The position numbers were made by a program, and so were the translations under genes. Below are positions 5,125 to 5,158 of a DNA stretch of 5,158 nt, in pieces; position 1 is the first letter of the stretch, and each line of letters starts with the position of its first letter. Origin of the DNA: Maribacter sp. (GTDB taxonomy: Bacteria; Bacteroidota; Bacteroidia; Flavobacteriales; Flavobacteriaceae); contig JABDKZ010000158.1 in NCBI GenBank assembly GCA_013001935.1, forward strand, positions 1 through 5,158, given 5' to 3'. Below the pieces are notes generated by a model. That model was not told where the DNA came from. It saw only the letters and a list, made by a program, of their open reading frames with translations, and did no database searches.

Positions 5125-5143
5125 GCAATTAATCCTTAATTGC
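5125..5143. promoter_or_regulatory. Perfect 8+3+8 inverted repeat abutting a start codon
   Basis: GCAATTAA (5125-5132) and TTAATTGC (5136-5143) are exact inverted copies around TCC, and the ATG follows at once at 5144. It covers the predicted transcription start. As DNA it fits a repressor operator; as RNA an 8-bp hairpin touching the start codon could hinder ribosome binding. If transcription starts at about 5128 the left arm would be partly missing from the mRNA, which favours the DNA-site reading. Confidence 0.5.
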
Positions 5144-5158
5144 ATGGAAGCACACCAA
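5144..5158 (+). CDS. Start of an unidentified gene (five codons, cut by window end)
   Basis: ATG GAA GCA CAC CAA encodes MEAHQ and then the window ends. A perfect -7 box at 5114-5121, a suitable leader length and the absence of any nearby gene on either strand support a real start. Nothing can be said of its function. Confidence 0.4.

Overview
The window looks like a chromosomal segment of a member of the Bacteroidota, most likely a marine-type Flavobacteriia. The DNA is AT-rich. Start codons lack clear Shine-Dalgarno sequences. Several upstream regions carry the Bacteroidota promoter element TAnnTTTG. The protein sequences, especially the HMG-CoA lyase and the PyrD fragment, have the character I associate with Flavobacteriaceae. 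The taxonomic call is an inference, since no rRNA or marker set is present.

Left half (1-2655), housekeeping metabolism. The window opens inside pyrD (class 2, quinone-linked dihydroorotate dehydrogenase), whose N-terminal part lies upstream. Twelve bases later, converging on it, is a small stress-responsive A/B-barrel (Dabb) protein with a hydrophobic leader. An 81-bp divergent intergenic region holding a perfect 14-bp palindrome separates it from a LysE/RhtB-type amino-acid exporter that probably starts at TTG. Then comes an HMG-CoA lyase family enzyme with its own TAnnTTTG promoter, in line with leucine catabolism feeding acetyl-CoA and acetoacetate.

Right half (2656-5078), a probable cell-envelope redox operon. 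A 151-bp regulatory region has the best promoter of the window (TTTG, 19 bp, TAAATTTG). It is followed by an outer-membrane beta-barrel porin, an exported FMN-binding-domain protein with a flavinylation-type motif (DGIAGAT), and an unrecognised four-helix membrane protein with histidines near the membrane faces. The last two genes overlap by one base (TAATG), and a hairpin sits between porin and FMN gene. Together they suggest an envelope electron-transfer or porin-linked redox module. That function is inferred, not shown.

Right edge (5079-5158). A second intergenic region holds a 9-bp stem-loop, a perfect TAnnTTTG box and a perfect 8+3+8 dyad directly against the ATG of a gene of which only five codons are visible. 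A 21-bp sequence here matches 19/21 positions of the porin promoter region, so the same repeat brackets the envelope operon on both sides. I saw no tRNA, rRNA, CRISPR array, insertion sequence or prophage gene.
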